From NCBI GenBank assembly GCA_963668605.1, contig OY764903.1, positions 2,976,001 through 3,040,000 on the forward strand: DNA of 64,000 bases, in the 5' to 3' direction. Below, one piece after another: positions 8,967-18,094 of this stretch (position 1 is the first letter of the stretch; each line of letters begins with the position of its first letter). The translations under genes and the position numbers were made by a program. The DNA comes from G963668605 sp963668605. GTDB taxonomy: Bacteria > Acidobacteriota > Terriglobia > Bryobacterales > Bryobacteraceae. The notes below the pieces were generated by a model, which ran no database searches, was not told the origin of the DNA, and worked only from the letters and a program-made list of their open reading frames with translations.

Positions 8967-10162
8967 GCGGCGAACGTCAATCGGACTTGGCCTCGCGGGC
9001 CGCTAGGGTTCTGCTGTGTCTGTTTGTCTTTTCGATCCCTTGGGAAAAGAGCATTCAGATGCCGGGCATCGCCACGCTTTCGCACCTGCTAGGGGTTCTC
9101 GCGTTCATCGCGGCCGCCATTGTGGCACTGCGGCGCGGAACGATACGCCCGCCCAACCTGGCATTGGTTCTGGCTGCCGTCTTTGTGCTGTGGGCCGCGC
9201 TGACTTACCTCTGGAGCCTGGACCGCCAGGCAACCTTCATGCGCGTTGCGACGCTCGCGGAACTGCTCGCGATGGCCTGGCTGATCTGGGACACCTGCCG
9301 GGATTCCCTCCAGCAAACCCGACTGATGCAGGCATATATCTGTGGAGCCGTGGCTGCATCCGCCAGCGCCTTTCTCCGTTTCTTCCAAGGACTGCAGACC
9401 TACTGGCGCCGCTACGCCGCAGCGGGGTTCGACCCCAACGACTTCGGGCTGATTCTCGCCCTCTCCATCCCGGTCGCGTTGTATCTGTCGCTGCGCGCCG
9501 GCCGCGGCATGAGGTGGTGCTACAGGGCGGCGGTTCTGATAGTGCTCTGCGCACTGCTGTTGACGGCATCGCGCACGGCCTTGCTGACTACTTTCGTCGC
9601 CTTCGGTTTTGCCCTTTGGACTTGGCGTGAAGCGGATCGCGGACATCGCCTGTCGAGCGTGCTGCTGCTCTTGTTCCTGCTGCTCGGTTTGTACCGTTTT
9701 GCGCCGGCTCCCGCGCGGGAGCGCCTGGCGACAGTCACAACGGAGATTTCTAGCGGTACGCTGCACAACCGGACTCTGATTTGGAAAGCCGGATTGAAGA
9801 TATTCCGCGGCCATAAGGTTTTGGGCGTCGGCGCGGGCGCCTACCCGGAGGCTGTGCGTCCGTTGCTGGGCACGCCCGGCGTGCCGGGCCATCAGTATGT
9901 CGCCCACAATACCTTCCTCTCCGTGCTGGTCGAGTGCGGCGCAATCGGTTTCGCGTTGTATGCCCTGATGCTCGGCACAATCGTTGTGTACGTCTGGACG
10001 ATGCCGACGGCCGAGCGCGCGCTTTGGGCGGTCATGCTGGCGGTCTGGGCTGTTGGTGTTTCGACTCTGACCTGGGAACACTACAAACCGAGCTGGCTGA
10101 TCCTGGCGTTGATCATGACGGAGTGGGGCCGCCCCTGGCGGCCAGCCGGGTTACCGGAGTGA
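8963..10162 (+). CDS. O-antigen ligase/polymerase-family membrane protein
   Basis: A 399-residue polytopic protein with about 10-11 hydrophobic segments and the Wzy_C-type extracytoplasmic loop (LIWKAGLKIFRGHKVLGVGA, then HNTFLSVLVECG). HN-xL and the preceding G-G-Y pattern are typical of O-antigen ligases and Wzy polymerases, which join undecaprenyl-linked glycans on the periplasmic face. Sequence alone does not separate ligase from polymerase. With a Wzx-like flippase directly upstream (4-bp overlap), a polymerase role in a Wzx/Wzy system is reasonable. Its stop overlaps the GTG start of the following glycosyltransferase. Confidence 0.82.
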   Translation: MSGERQSDLASRAARVLLCLFVFSIPWEKSIQMPGIATLSHLLGVLAFIAAAIVALRRGTIRPPNLALVLAAVFVLWAALTYLWSLDRQATFMRVATLAELLAMAWLIWDTCRDSLQQTRLMQAYICGAVAASASAFLRFFQGLQTYWRRYAAAGFDPNDFGLILALSIPVALYLSLRAGRGMRWCYRAAVLIVLCALLLTASRTALLTTFVAFGFALWTWREADRGHRLSSVLLLLFLLLGLYRFAPAPARERLATVTTEISSGTLHNRTLIWKAGLKIFRGHKVLGVGAGAYPEAVRPLLGTPGVPGHQYVAHNTFLSVLVECGAIGFALYALMLGTIVVYVWTMPTAERALWAVMLAVWAVGVSTLTWEHYKPSWLILALIMTEWGRPWRPAGLPE

Positions 10163-11271
10163 AGATCCGGGTTCTGGAAGTCCTGGCGACCCTGAAGCGC
10201 GCTGGCGCCGAGCGGGTTGCCGTGTCGCTGGCGTGCCGGTTGGATCCGAACCGCTTCGAAACGGCAGTAGTGTCGTTATTCGATGCGTTTCCCGGCGGGC
10301 TGGAACCGGTGCTGGCCGAAGCCGGGATCGAGGCATGGTACCTCGGCAAGCACGCGGGATTAGACCTCCGCATCGTGCCGCGGCTATTCCGCGTCATAAG
10401 CGCTTTCCGGCCCGCGGTGGTTCATACCCACTCCTATGTGCTCCGCTACAGTCTTCCGGCGGGGCTGGCTGCACGCGCCGGCGTAATGGTCCATTCGGTG
10501 CACAATCTGGCGACACGAGAGGTCGATTTTGCCGGCCGGTTGATTCACCGGGTTGCGTTTGGGCGCCGGGTGGCCGCAGTCGCCGTGGGAGAGCAAGTTC
10601 GCCGTTCGTTCCGCGAGATGTACGGCACGGAACCGGCGGCCACGATACCGAACGGGATCGATCCGGACGCCTTCCGCAGACCCGAAGCGCGGCAGCCGTG
10701 GCGCCAGGCGAACGGCTTCACGGATGCCGATTTCCTGATCGTTTCGGTGGCCCGTCTGGAGCCGCAAAAGAACACGCTCGGGCTCATCGAGTCGTTCGCC
10801 CAGGCGTTCGGCGATGATCCACGCTCGCATTTGCTGCTGGCCGGAGACGGAAGCCTGCGAGAAGCCGCCCGGGAATACTCCGTGCGCCGCGGAGTGAAAG
10901 AACGGGTGCATTTTCTTGGCATCCAGGCAGAAATCGCCGAGATGCTGGCGGCTTGCGACCTTTTCGCGATGTCGTCGCACTGGGAGGGCAATCCCATGGC
11001 AGTGATGGAGGCCATGGCGGCTGGACTGCCAATCGTGGCAACCGCGGTTGGCGGCGTACCGGACCTTATATCCGATGGCGAGACAGGACTGCTTGTGTCC
11101 GCTGGCGAAGATGGCGCTTTCGCTGCCGCGCTTGCCTCTCTGGCCCTCAATCCCGACCGCCGCCACTATCTGGCAGCCGCTGCCCAACGGCGCGCAGCCG
11201 ACTTCAGCGTAGACGCCATGGTGGCATCCTATGCCGGGCTGTTCGAACGCCTCATAGGAGCAACTCGATGA
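10159..11271 (+). CDS. GT4-family glycosyltransferase (first of three)
   Basis: The 370-residue protein starts at GTG 10159, overlapping the upstream stop as GTGA; the longer open frame upstream is not coding. Residues 1-170 form the acceptor domain with LKRAGAERVAVSLA. The GT-B C-terminal domain has the UDP-sugar signature: SVARLEPQKNTLGLIESFA, GDGSLREAA, HFLGIQAEIAEMLAACDLFA and the EGNPMAVMEAMAAGLPIVAT motif with the donor-binding Glu. It transfers a sugar from an activated donor onto the growing lipid-linked glycan at the cytoplasmic face. The specific linkage cannot be read from the sequence. It overlaps the next gene by 4 bp. Confidence 0.88.
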   Translation: MKIRVLEVLATLKRAGAERVAVSLACRLDPNRFETAVVSLFDAFPGGLEPVLAEAGIEAWYLGKHAGLDLRIVPRLFRVISAFRPAVVHTHSYVLRYSLPAGLAARAGVMVHSVHNLATREVDFAGRLIHRVAFGRRVAAVAVGEQVRRSFREMYGTEPAATIPNGIDPDAFRRPEARQPWRQANGFTDADFLIVSVARLEPQKNTLGLIESFAQAFGDDPRSHLLLAGDGSLREAAREYSVRRGVKERVHFLGIQAEIAEMLAACDLFAMSSHWEGNPMAVMEAMAAGLPIVATAVGGVPDLISDGETGLLVSAGEDGAFAAALASLALNPDRRHYLAAAAQRRAADFSVDAMVASYAGLFERLIGATR

Positions 11272-12371
11272 CCGGACCGGTCGTGCTGCTGACAACCAAC
11301 CTCGCTCGCGGGGGAGCCGAGACGCAGGTTGCCCTGCTCGCATTGTCGCTGCGCCAGCGAGGTTGGCCGGTGAGTGTCGTTTCCTTGCTCGACCCCAGCG
11401 CGTTTCAAGCGGAACTCAGCGCGGCTGGCGTCCCGATACATTCGCTGCATATGCATCCGGGCCGGCCGGATCCACTGGCTCTGGCGCGCCTGGCGGTACT
11501 GCTCCGCAAATTGCGGCCGCGCGTGCTGCACAGCCACATGTTTCACGCCAACCTGCTGGGCCGTCTGGCGCATCTGGCCTTCCCGGTGCCAGTGGTTATC
11601 TCGACGCTGCACAGCATGGCCGAGAGCAGCCGGCACTCGACCGGCACACGCTTGCGCGACTGGCTCTACCGCGCGACGGATCCGCTCGCGGACGCGACGG
11701 TCGCCGTCTGCCAGGCTGTAGCGGAGCGCCATGCGGCTTCGGGCGCGGTGCGGCGCGAGAAGCTGCGGGTGATTCCGAATGGCGTCGATACGGAGCGATT
11801 CCGGCCGGACTCGGAAAGCAGGACCCGTCTGCGTGCCGAGCTTGGCGCCGGCGACGAGTTCGTCTGGCTGGCCGCCGGACGGTTGATGTGGAAGAAAGAC
11901 TATCCGACGATGCTGCGCGCGGCGGCACAGCTACACGCGGGCCTTCTTCTTATCGCGGGCGCGGGACCGCTCGAACAGGAATTGGCCGCGCTGGCGCATG
12001 AGCTTCGGGTGCGAGTGAACTTCCTGGGCGTGCGCGAGGATCTTCCCGCCCTGATGAATGCGGCCGACGGGCTGGTGTTGTCATCCGTAGTGGAAGGTTT
12101 GCCGATGGTGCTGCTGGAAGCGGCTGCGAGTGGACTGCCCTGTGTGAGCACCGAGGCCGGCGGCGCGCGCGATATTGTCGTGGACGGGCAAACCGGTTTT
12201 CTGGCGCCCTGCGAAAATCCGGAAGCTCTGGCCACCGCGATGGCGCGGCTGATGGGACTGCCCGGCGTGGCACGCCACAAGATGGGCCAGGCCGCGCGCG
12301 AGCGGGCGCTGGCCCGCTTCGACATGCGTGCGGTAACGTCCCAATGGGAGCGGTTGTATCGCGAGGGTTGA
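11268..12371 (+). CDS. GT4-family glycosyltransferase (second of three)
   Basis: The 367-residue protein starts at ATG 11268 (MTGPVVLLTTNLARGGAETQ), overlapping the previous stop as ATGA. It has the GT4 layout: an N-terminal Rossmann half with NLARGGAETQVALLALSLRQ, then AAGRLMWKKDYPTMLRAAAQ, GAGPLEQEL, NFLGVREDLPALMNAADGLV and EGLPMVLLEAAASGLPCVST. It is similar in plan to the enzymes at 10159 and 13154 but not a close duplicate of either. The operon therefore probably adds at least three different sugars. Expression is likely translationally coupled to the upstream gene. Confidence 0.88.
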   Translation: MTGPVVLLTTNLARGGAETQVALLALSLRQRGWPVSVVSLLDPSAFQAELSAAGVPIHSLHMHPGRPDPLALARLAVLLRKLRPRVLHSHMFHANLLGRLAHLAFPVPVVISTLHSMAESSRHSTGTRLRDWLYRATDPLADATVAVCQAVAERHAASGAVRREKLRVIPNGVDTERFRPDSESRTRLRAELGAGDEFVWLAAGRLMWKKDYPTMLRAAAQLHAGLLLIAGAGPLEQELAALAHELRVRVNFLGVREDLPALMNAADGLVLSSVVEGLPMVLLEAAASGLPCVSTEAGGARDIVVDGQTGFLAPCENPEALATAMARLMGLPGVARHKMGQAARERALARFDMRAVTSQWERLYREG

Positions 12372-12386
12372 GATGCGAGTGCCGAG

Positions 12387-13157
12387 ATGGACGTGACCAA
12401 CCGGTTTGTGCTCGATTTTGCGGTGCGGTTCGCGCGCGAACGCGGTGGAGCGAGAGTGCTCGACTTCGGCTGCGGTGCAGGCCGGCTGGTTCAGGCTGGG
12501 CTTGACGCCGGTCTGGATATAGCTGGCGCGGACGTCTACTACGGCGGATCGAAGACTCGTGCGGAGGCCGAACAATCGGGCTTGCTCGGCGCCGCCGTCC
12601 GCGAAATCCACAACGGCCGTCTGGACTATGCCGCCGCCTCCTTCGATCTGGTGGTGAACAATCAGGTCCTGGAGCACGTGGCGGACCTCGATGCAACTCT
12701 CGCAGAGATCCACCGGGTCCTGAAACCGGATGGCGTAGTGCTGAGCATTTTTCCGTCGCGGGACGTCTTCCGGGAAGGTCACATTGGTATCCCTTTCGCA
12801 CATTGGTTCCCCCACAACTCGCGACTGCGTTTCTACTATGTCTGGGGGCTGCGCCGTCTGGGCCTGGGCACTTGGAAGCAGGAAGCGCCGACGTGCCGCC
12901 AGTGGGCCGTGGATAAGTTGGCGTGGATCGATGCATACACACACTACCGCTCACGAAGTGAGATTTTCGACGCTTTCGGGCGCTTCTTCGTGAGCGAACT
13001 CCACGAGAGCGACTACATCCGCTACCGCCTGTTGGATCGGCCTGGACGGAAGGCGCTCGCGGCACTTGCGGATGTCCCTGTCCTCGCGGCGGTCGCCCGC
13101 GCCGTCTTCCGCAAACTGGCCTTTCTAGTGATCGTCTCGCGGAACGTGACGCCGTGA
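12387..13157 (+). CDS. Class I SAM-dependent methyltransferase
   Basis: A 256-residue protein with the SAM-binding motif I VLDFGCGAGRLVQAG near residue 25, the acidic residue of motif II (GADVYY) and the post-motif FDLVVNNQVLEHV and EIHRVLKPDGVVL typical of the Methyltransf_11/25 group. After about residue 150 there is a family-specific tail with several aromatic residues. Within this operon it probably methylates a sugar hydroxyl of the repeat unit or caps the chain, but the acceptor is not evident. It begins 15 bp after the previous stop and its own stop overlaps the following GTG start. Confidence 0.85.
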   Translation: MDVTNRFVLDFAVRFARERGGARVLDFGCGAGRLVQAGLDAGLDIAGADVYYGGSKTRAEAEQSGLLGAAVREIHNGRLDYAAASFDLVVNNQVLEHVADLDATLAEIHRVLKPDGVVLSIFPSRDVFREGHIGIPFAHWFPHNSRLRFYYVWGLRRLGLGTWKQEAPTCRQWAVDKLAWIDAYTHYRSRSEIFDAFGRFFVSELHESDYIRYRLLDRPGRKALAALADVPVLAAVARAVFRKLAFLVIVSRNVTP

Positions 13158-14278
13158 AGATCGTCTACATCATCACGCGGGCCGACGCGGTCGGAGGCGC
13201 CAGCATCCACGTGCGCGACCTCGCGCGAGCAATGATTGAGCGCGGACACCAGGCTACAGTGCTCCTGGGGGGGCACGGTCCGGTCGCGGAACAACTTGTG
13301 GAAGCCGGAGTTCCCTATCTCTCTCTCCGGTTCCTGGAGCGGCGGATTAACCCACTGCGCGACCTGCGCGCCGTGGGCGAAATCATCACCGCGCTGCGCG
13401 CGCTGGCACCCGACCTGGTATCGACGCACACCGCCAAGGCAGGCTGGATCGGACGCGCCGCCGCAAGGATGCTCTCAATCCCGGCGCTCTACACTCCGCA
13501 CGGCTGGTCCATCGGTCAGCGAGTGTCGCTACATCTGGGCCCGGTCTTTAGCCTGGCCGAGAAGGCGGCGGCACAATGGTCCGCTGCCATCATCTGTGTC
13601 TGCGAAGCAGAAAAACGGCTGGCCCTGAGTAAGGGCGTCGCCACCACCGGCAAGTTGCTCGTGGTGCACAACGGCGTCGCTGACATCGCCCGTGAGTTGC
13701 GCGCCAGTCCGGCGCAAGCGCCCGTGCGCATTTGTTCAATCGCGCGATTCGAGTCCCCGAAAGACCATCGCACTCTACTCGCGGCGCTGGCTGCGCTCGG
13801 TTCGCAGGCGTGGGAACTCGACCTGGTAGGCACCGGACCGCTTGAGGCGGAAATGCGTGACTTGGCGAGCGAACAGGGACTTGCCGGGCGCATCCGATTC
13901 CTCGGTTATCTGGCGGATCCGGCGCCCGTGCTGGCGCGCGCTCAACTGTTCGTGCTCTCGTCGCGGTCCGAAGCGTTTCCGCGCAGTGTGTTGGAAGCGC
14001 TGCGCGCCGGCCTGCCGGTGGTCGCCTCCGACGTAGGCGGCATCAGCGAGGCAGTGATGGACGGAGTTAACGGCCTGCTCGTTCCCGCGGGGAACCCGGA
14101 GTTGCTGGCGGCCGCGCTCAATAAACTGCTCGGCGACGCTGAGTTGCGGGAATCGATGGGCGCCGCGGCCCGCGCGACCTATGAGCGGCGTTTCCGGCTC
14201 GAGTGCATGGTCGATAGTACGGCCTCCATCTATGCTAAAATACTGCACAGGACCGCTAATTTTCGGCGGTCTGTCTAG
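13154..14278 (+). CDS. GT4-family glycosyltransferase (third of three)
   Basis: The 374-residue protein starts at GTG 13154, overlapping the methyltransferase stop as GTGA. The N-terminal half contains ADAVGGASIHVRDLARAMIE and VSTHTAKAGWIGRAAARMLS, a pattern common in EpsF/RfaB-like transferases acting early on a polyprenyl-linked sugar. The donor-binding half has CSIARFESPKDHRTLLAALA, VGTGPLEAEM, RIRFLGYLADPAPVLARAQL and SEAFPRSVLEALRAGLPVVA. It sits just before the initiating phosphoglycosyl transferase, which suggests it adds the second sugar; this is inferred from order only. Confidence 0.88.
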   Translation: MKIVYIITRADAVGGASIHVRDLARAMIERGHQATVLLGGHGPVAEQLVEAGVPYLSLRFLERRINPLRDLRAVGEIITALRALAPDLVSTHTAKAGWIGRAAARMLSIPALYTPHGWSIGQRVSLHLGPVFSLAEKAAAQWSAAIICVCEAEKRLALSKGVATTGKLLVVHNGVADIARELRASPAQAPVRICSIARFESPKDHRTLLAALAALGSQAWELDLVGTGPLEAEMRDLASEQGLAGRIRFLGYLADPAPVLARAQLFVLSSRSEAFPRSVLEALRAGLPVVASDVGGISEAVMDGVNGLLVPAGNPELLAAALNKLLGDAELRESMGAAARATYERRFRLECMVDSTASIYAKILHRTANFRRSV

Positions 14279-14279
14279 T

Positions 14280-14990
14280 GTGAAGTGTCCAGTGGCCAGC
14301 GCCGTTCCCCGCATCGAAGAGTGTCCGCCCATGCCGGAGAGTTCCTCGGGTTTAGTGTGCCACGGTCTGCGCGATCCCGGAGCATTGCTACTTAAGCGCA
14401 TTCTCGACGTCACAGTGGCTTCGCTGCTACTGGTTCTCGCGCTTCCGTTCGCGATCGTGATCGCGCTTGCGATCATACTGGAGCAGCGCGGCCCCGTGCT
14501 CTTCGCACACACCCGGATCGGCAAAGGGAAGCGCCGTTTCCGGCTGTGGAAGTTCCGATCGATGGTGGTAGACGCCGACACCTTGCTCGCACGCCATCTG
14601 GAGGAGCATCCGGACGACCGTGCGGAGTGGCACGAGAGGCACAAGCTGAAAGCCGATCCGCGCATTACACGCGTCGGCCGGCTTTTGCGCCGATCCAGCC
14701 TCGACGAACTCCCGCAACTTATCAACGTCCTGCGGGGCGACATGAGCATGGTGGGCCCCCGTCCGATCGTTGAGGCGGAGATTCCGAAATACGGCGCGGT
14801 GTTTCCGCTCTATATGCAAGTACTGCCCGGCCTGACCGGCCTTTGGCAGGTTTCCGGCCGCACACACACCAGCTATCCCCGCCGGACCGAACTCGACATG
14901 AAGTACATGCGAAACCGGACCATCTGGATGGACCTGCTGGTTCTATTGAAAACTGTTCGCGTTGTTCTCTTTGGACGTGGCGCATATTAA
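14280..14990 (+). CDS. Initiating sugar transferase (polyprenyl-phosphate glycosyl-1-phosphate transferase)
   Basis: The protein is about 236 residues from GTG 14280; ATG 14331 is a good alternative start and removes 17 residues. One membrane segment (VTVASLLLVLALPFAIVIAL) is followed by the Bac_transf domain: FAHTRIGKGKRRFRLWKFRS, RITRVGRLLRRSSLDELPQL and NVLRGDMSMVGPRPIVEAEI. This matches the single-domain, monotopic phosphoglycosyl transferases (PglC/WcaJ C-terminal type). They load the first sugar-phosphate onto undecaprenyl phosphate and so start repeat-unit synthesis. The start lies 1 bp after the previous stop, and the gene closes the polysaccharide operon. Confidence 0.9.
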   Translation: MKCPVASAVPRIEECPPMPESSSGLVCHGLRDPGALLLKRILDVTVASLLLVLALPFAIVIALAIILEQRGPVLFAHTRIGKGKRRFRLWKFRSMVVDADTLLARHLEEHPDDRAEWHERHKLKADPRITRVGRLLRRSSLDELPQLINVLRGDMSMVGPRPIVEAEIPKYGAVFPLYMQVLPGLTGLWQVSGRTHTSYPRRTELDMKYMRNRTIWMDLLVLLKTVRVVLFGRGAY

Positions 14991-14997
14991 TTTCAGA

Positions 14998-16491
14998 GTG
15001 ATCCTTCGAGCCGTCGCGCTCGCCTGTCTGCCGGCCTGCCTCGCGCACGCCGCCGTGAAACTGCCCACGCTGCTTGCCGACCACATGGTGCTCCAGCGCG
15101 GTCTGCCGGTGCATATCTGGGGCAAAGCGGACCCCGGCGAGGTCGTTTCGGCGAGCTTCCGCGGCGAGACAAAAGCGGCCAAGGCGGATGCCCTGGGACA
15201 GTTTAGCTTCTATCTTTCCTCGGGCGCGGCGGGTGGACCTTTCGAGTTGAAAATTCGCGGAGCGAACGAAATCGTCCTCAAGGACGTCCTGGTCGGCGAC
15301 GTGTGGGTAGCGGCAGGCCAATCGAACATGGAGTGGCCCGTCCGCTGGGCAGCCAAGCCGGAGGCCGAAATTGCGGCCGCCAGGCATCCGCGCATTCGCC
15401 TGTTCCGCTCTATGCACCGGGTTTCGGAATTCGCTTTCGACGATCTCTGGGGAAAAGCATGGACCCCGTGCGGGCCGGAGTCGGTCGCCGACTTTTCGGC
15501 CATCGGCTACCATTTTGGACGCTTCCTGCAGGAGCGTCTCGACGTCCCCATCGGCGTGATCCAGATAGCCTGGGGCGGCACGCCCATCGATTCCTGGACC
15601 AGTCTTGGCGCCATCACCGCGGATGCGGCGCTTATGCCCGCCTTGGCGGAGTGGTCCAACATGATGAGAAACTACCCCGCCGAGCTATTGCGCTATCGAC
15701 AGGAGTGCCGGAAATGGGAGCAGGCGGCGACCCAAGCCAAAGCGGCTCGAAAGCCGTTCACCGCTCCTCCACCCGAGAAACCGGTGGGGCCGGAAGGCCC
15801 TTGGAAACCCGGCGCCATCTTCAACGCGATGGTCATGCCGGCGTCGTCGTACCCGATCCGCGGAGTGATTTGGTATCAGGGCGAGAGCAATTCCTCGGTG
15901 GAGCGGGCGCCGCTTTACGGGCGGCTCTTCCGCACGATGATCGACGACTGGCGGCGTGTCTGGAATCAGGGCGACTTCCCCTTTCTGTTTGTCCAACTGG
16001 CGGGCTTCACGGCGCCTGACAGCAACTGGCCCGAGTTGCGCGAGGCTCAGCGGCGGGCGCTGGGGACGACCAATACAGGCATGGTGGTGGCCGTTGATCT
16101 CGGTGAGCGCGATAGCATCCACCCGAAGAACAAGCAGGAAGTCGGCCGCCGTCTTTCGCTGCTGGCACGCGCTGTCGTTTACGGCGAGCAACTCGTCTAC
16201 TCCGGTCCGCTCTTTCGCCGCGCAACGCGGGAGGACGGCGTGTTGCGCATCTGGTTCGACCACGCAGGCGGTGGCCTGGTGGCGCGTGGCGGCTCGTTGC
16301 GGGGTGTTGAGGTCGCCGGGGCTGACCGCCTCTGGGGATCTGCCACCGCGCGTATTGAAGGCAATACTGTCGTGGCCTCCAGCCCGTCCGTACCCGAGCC
16401 TCTCTACGTGCGTTATGCCTGGGCCGATTTCCCCGACTGCAACCTTTACAACGCTGAAGGTTTGCCAGCCGCGCCCTTCCGTTCTGAATAG
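14998..16491 (+). CDS. Secreted sialate O-acetylesterase-like esterase
   Basis: About 497 residues from GTG 14998, which places the signal peptide (ILRAVALACLPACLAHA) at the N-terminus. TTG 14962 and GTG 14977 are in-frame alternatives that would overlap the upstream gene. The SGNH-type catalytic core is visible: VWVAAGQSNMEWPV holds the nucleophile Ser, and GVIWYQGESN and the later SIHPKNKQEVGRR hold further conserved residues including the His. Members remove O-acetyl groups from sialic acids or from plant polysaccharides such as xylan. In this soil-type genome without sialic acid genes nearby, deacetylation of plant or exopolysaccharide is more likely. It follows the polysaccharide operon by 7 bp and may be co-transcribed. 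Confidence 0.85.
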   Translation: MILRAVALACLPACLAHAAVKLPTLLADHMVLQRGLPVHIWGKADPGEVVSASFRGETKAAKADALGQFSFYLSSGAAGGPFELKIRGANEIVLKDVLVGDVWVAAGQSNMEWPVRWAAKPEAEIAAARHPRIRLFRSMHRVSEFAFDDLWGKAWTPCGPESVADFSAIGYHFGRFLQERLDVPIGVIQIAWGGTPIDSWTSLGAITADAALMPALAEWSNMMRNYPAELLRYRQECRKWEQAATQAKAARKPFTAPPPEKPVGPEGPWKPGAIFNAMVMPASSYPIRGVIWYQGESNSSVERAPLYGRLFRTMIDDWRRVWNQGDFPFLFVQLAGFTAPDSNWPELREAQRRALGTTNTGMVVAVDLGERDSIHPKNKQEVGRRLSLLARAVVYGEQLVYSGPLFRRATREDGVLRIWFDHAGGGLVARGGSLRGVEVAGADRLWGSATARIEGNTVVASSPSVPEPLYVRYAWADFPDCNLYNAEGLPAAPFRSE

Positions 16492-16523
16492 ACGCGACCG
16501 GCGCTGTCGACGCGGAGACGCTT

Positions 16524-16548
16524 GCTGAGCCGCGACCGTAAGGGAGCG
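16524..16548 (+). repeat. REP-like repeat, left copy
   Basis: This 25-bp sequence starts GCTGAGCCGCGACCG and is the exact reverse complement of 17085-17109. The two copies flank the transposase remnant in inverted orientation at about 35 and 30 bp from its ends. REP-associated tyrosine transposases are normally bordered by the repeat they mobilise, so this is probably the cognate REP of this genome. Confidence 0.7.
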
Positions 16549-16559
16549 GACTCCCGGCG

Positions 16560-17053
16560 TCAGAGCTGACCGCTGACGAAGACCGCCATGGGCTCGCCCT
16601 GCTTCTCGACGACATACCGGATCGCTTCCTGAACATCATGATCCTTCCATAGCCATCGCGTGCTTCCATGGCGCGCCCAGCGCTTTCGATCGGATCCATC
16701 GCTCCATAGCCGGTTCAAACTGCGGCTGGCATATGACTTGAAATCGTTCATGATTTTCTCTGGCCGCACCTCAGCCTCCACGACTGCATGCACATGATTC
16801 GTCCGCACATGGGCGGCCAGCATACCCAACCGCGGTGTAAACAGACCTCCCGCAGGGCCTGCAGCACGACCGCCCGGCTGACCCGGTCGAGCAAATACGG
16901 CGCCTGATTCATGCGTTGACGTTCCGCTGAGACCCGTTCTGGATCGGCTTCCAACAACCGGCCCCCGGGCAGATTGTTGTGCCGATCGACAGAACCCGAT
17001 TCATCGCCGTGCAGGTGCCCGCCGTAGCATGCAAACGTGATGAAGTACCTCAT
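16560..17053 (-). pseudogene. REP-associated tyrosine transposase (RAYT, Y1_Tnp), frameshifted
   Basis: Two overlapping frames together make one Y1 transposase. The first part (start 17053) reads MRYFITFACYGGHLHGDE and continues to VVLQALREVCLHRGW. The second resumes as LAAHVRTNHVHAVV, which holds the HUH metal-binding motif, and ends with NDFKSYASRSLNRL, KRWARHGSTRWLW and AIRYVVEKQGEPM. The frame changes near 16824; inserting one base there would join GW-V to LLAAHV, so a one-base deletion is the simplest explanation. The 165-residue reconstructed length matches the family. These enzymes cut single-stranded DNA at REP hairpins. This copy is probably inactive. Confidence 0.8.
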
Positions 17054-17084
17054 TACAATCTCGTGTGAATCGACGCGGGCATAC

Positions 17085-17109
17085 CGCTCCCTTACGGTCG
17101 CGGCTCAGC
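17085..17109 (-). repeat. REP-like repeat, right copy
   Basis: CGCTCCCTTACGGTCGCGGC begins this 25-bp block, which is the perfect reverse complement of 16524-16548. It lies just upstream of the RAYT start codon. The rest of 17054-17295 holds no gene that I recognise. Confidence 0.7.
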
Positions 17110-17923
17110 CAAAGCGCACCTGGTACGCTCAGATTTCAGCATCTGGCCAGCATCCTCTCGAATCTATCACTTCTGAGTCGCGCACCCTCAACTCTCCATT
17201 CGATTGACTTACCCGGAGGGCCGTATCATCCTGGACGTGACATCATGATGATGCATACCTGAGTAGTTACAAATTCTAAGCGGTGGAGGCTCGCCATGAA
17301 CTTGCTGACGACGATTGGAGGATCGCTGCTGGAGCATTTCTATCCGGCCGGATGGGACCTCGAAAGGATCGATCGCTGCTGTGCGAACCCACCGGAGAGC
17401 ATTGTGGACCGGCAGCCCTGGTGGCATCCCGGATTCGAGCCTGTGCCTTGTGCGACATTAGCCGACTTCGACACCTTTATGGGCCACGAGATCGCTCTTG
17501 AGATTCGCCGGGCACGCGACGAAGGAAAGCGCATCGCATTTATTCTCCCGGTCGGCCCCATGGGGATGTATCGATGGGCGGTGTTCTTCCTGCGCGAGTG
17601 GGGCGTACGCTGTGATCACGTCTTCGGATTCAACATGGATGAGTGGAGCGATGCGGCGGGTAACACCTTACCGCCGGACAATCCCGGTTCGTTCCAGTTC
17701 GCCATGGAACAGGCTTTCTATGGACCGCTCGGCGATCTGAGCGTGCCGCGATCACAGCGCTTCTTCGCCACCCGGGAGTTGCTTGCCGATTATGCAGGAC
17801 AAATCGCCAGCCTGCGTTCCGAGGGCGCCCGGCTGGTGGTGGTGTTCGGCATCGGACGCGTGTTCCACATCGCATTCTGGGAGCCACATTTCGCTGCGGA
17901 ATTCGCCTCCGACGAGGACTGGG

Positions 17924-17927
17924 CTAG
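17924..17927. repeat. CTAG target-site duplication, left of IS copy 1
   Basis: CTAG occurs here and at 19850-19853, directly outside the CGGGAGTTTCCTA ends. Counting it as duplicated target restores the host gene frame. Counting it as part of the IS would put a stop codon shortly after the junction. Confidence 0.75.
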
Positions 17928-18054
17928 CGGGAGTTTCCTAGGGCGATAGCGCTGCTTCCCCAGAAGATCATGGCACAAAAGGGGATATCACGCTCCCTTT
18001 TGTATATACGGAATTAGCAATCGACTGTGTGCCTGTTTCACATTTTAAGATCTT

Positions 18055-18088
18055 GATTGACAAGCAACTGTCAATCGATGTATATACG
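18055..18088 (+). promoter_or_regulatory. IS transposase promoter inside an operator-like hairpin
   Basis: TTGACA at 18057-18062 matches the -35 consensus and TATATA at 18081-18086 fits a -10 with an 18-bp spacer. Transcription would start near 18093, only about 2 nt before the ATG at 18095, so the mRNA would be almost leaderless. The -35 hexamer lies in a perfect inverted repeat, GATTGACA (18055-18062) and TGTCAATC (18069-18076). The -10 lies in GTATATAC, a palindrome repeated at 18002 and 19771 near the two IS ends. This layout suggests autoregulation by the transposase, which is inference. Confidence 0.5.
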
Positions 18089-18094
18089 TAATGA

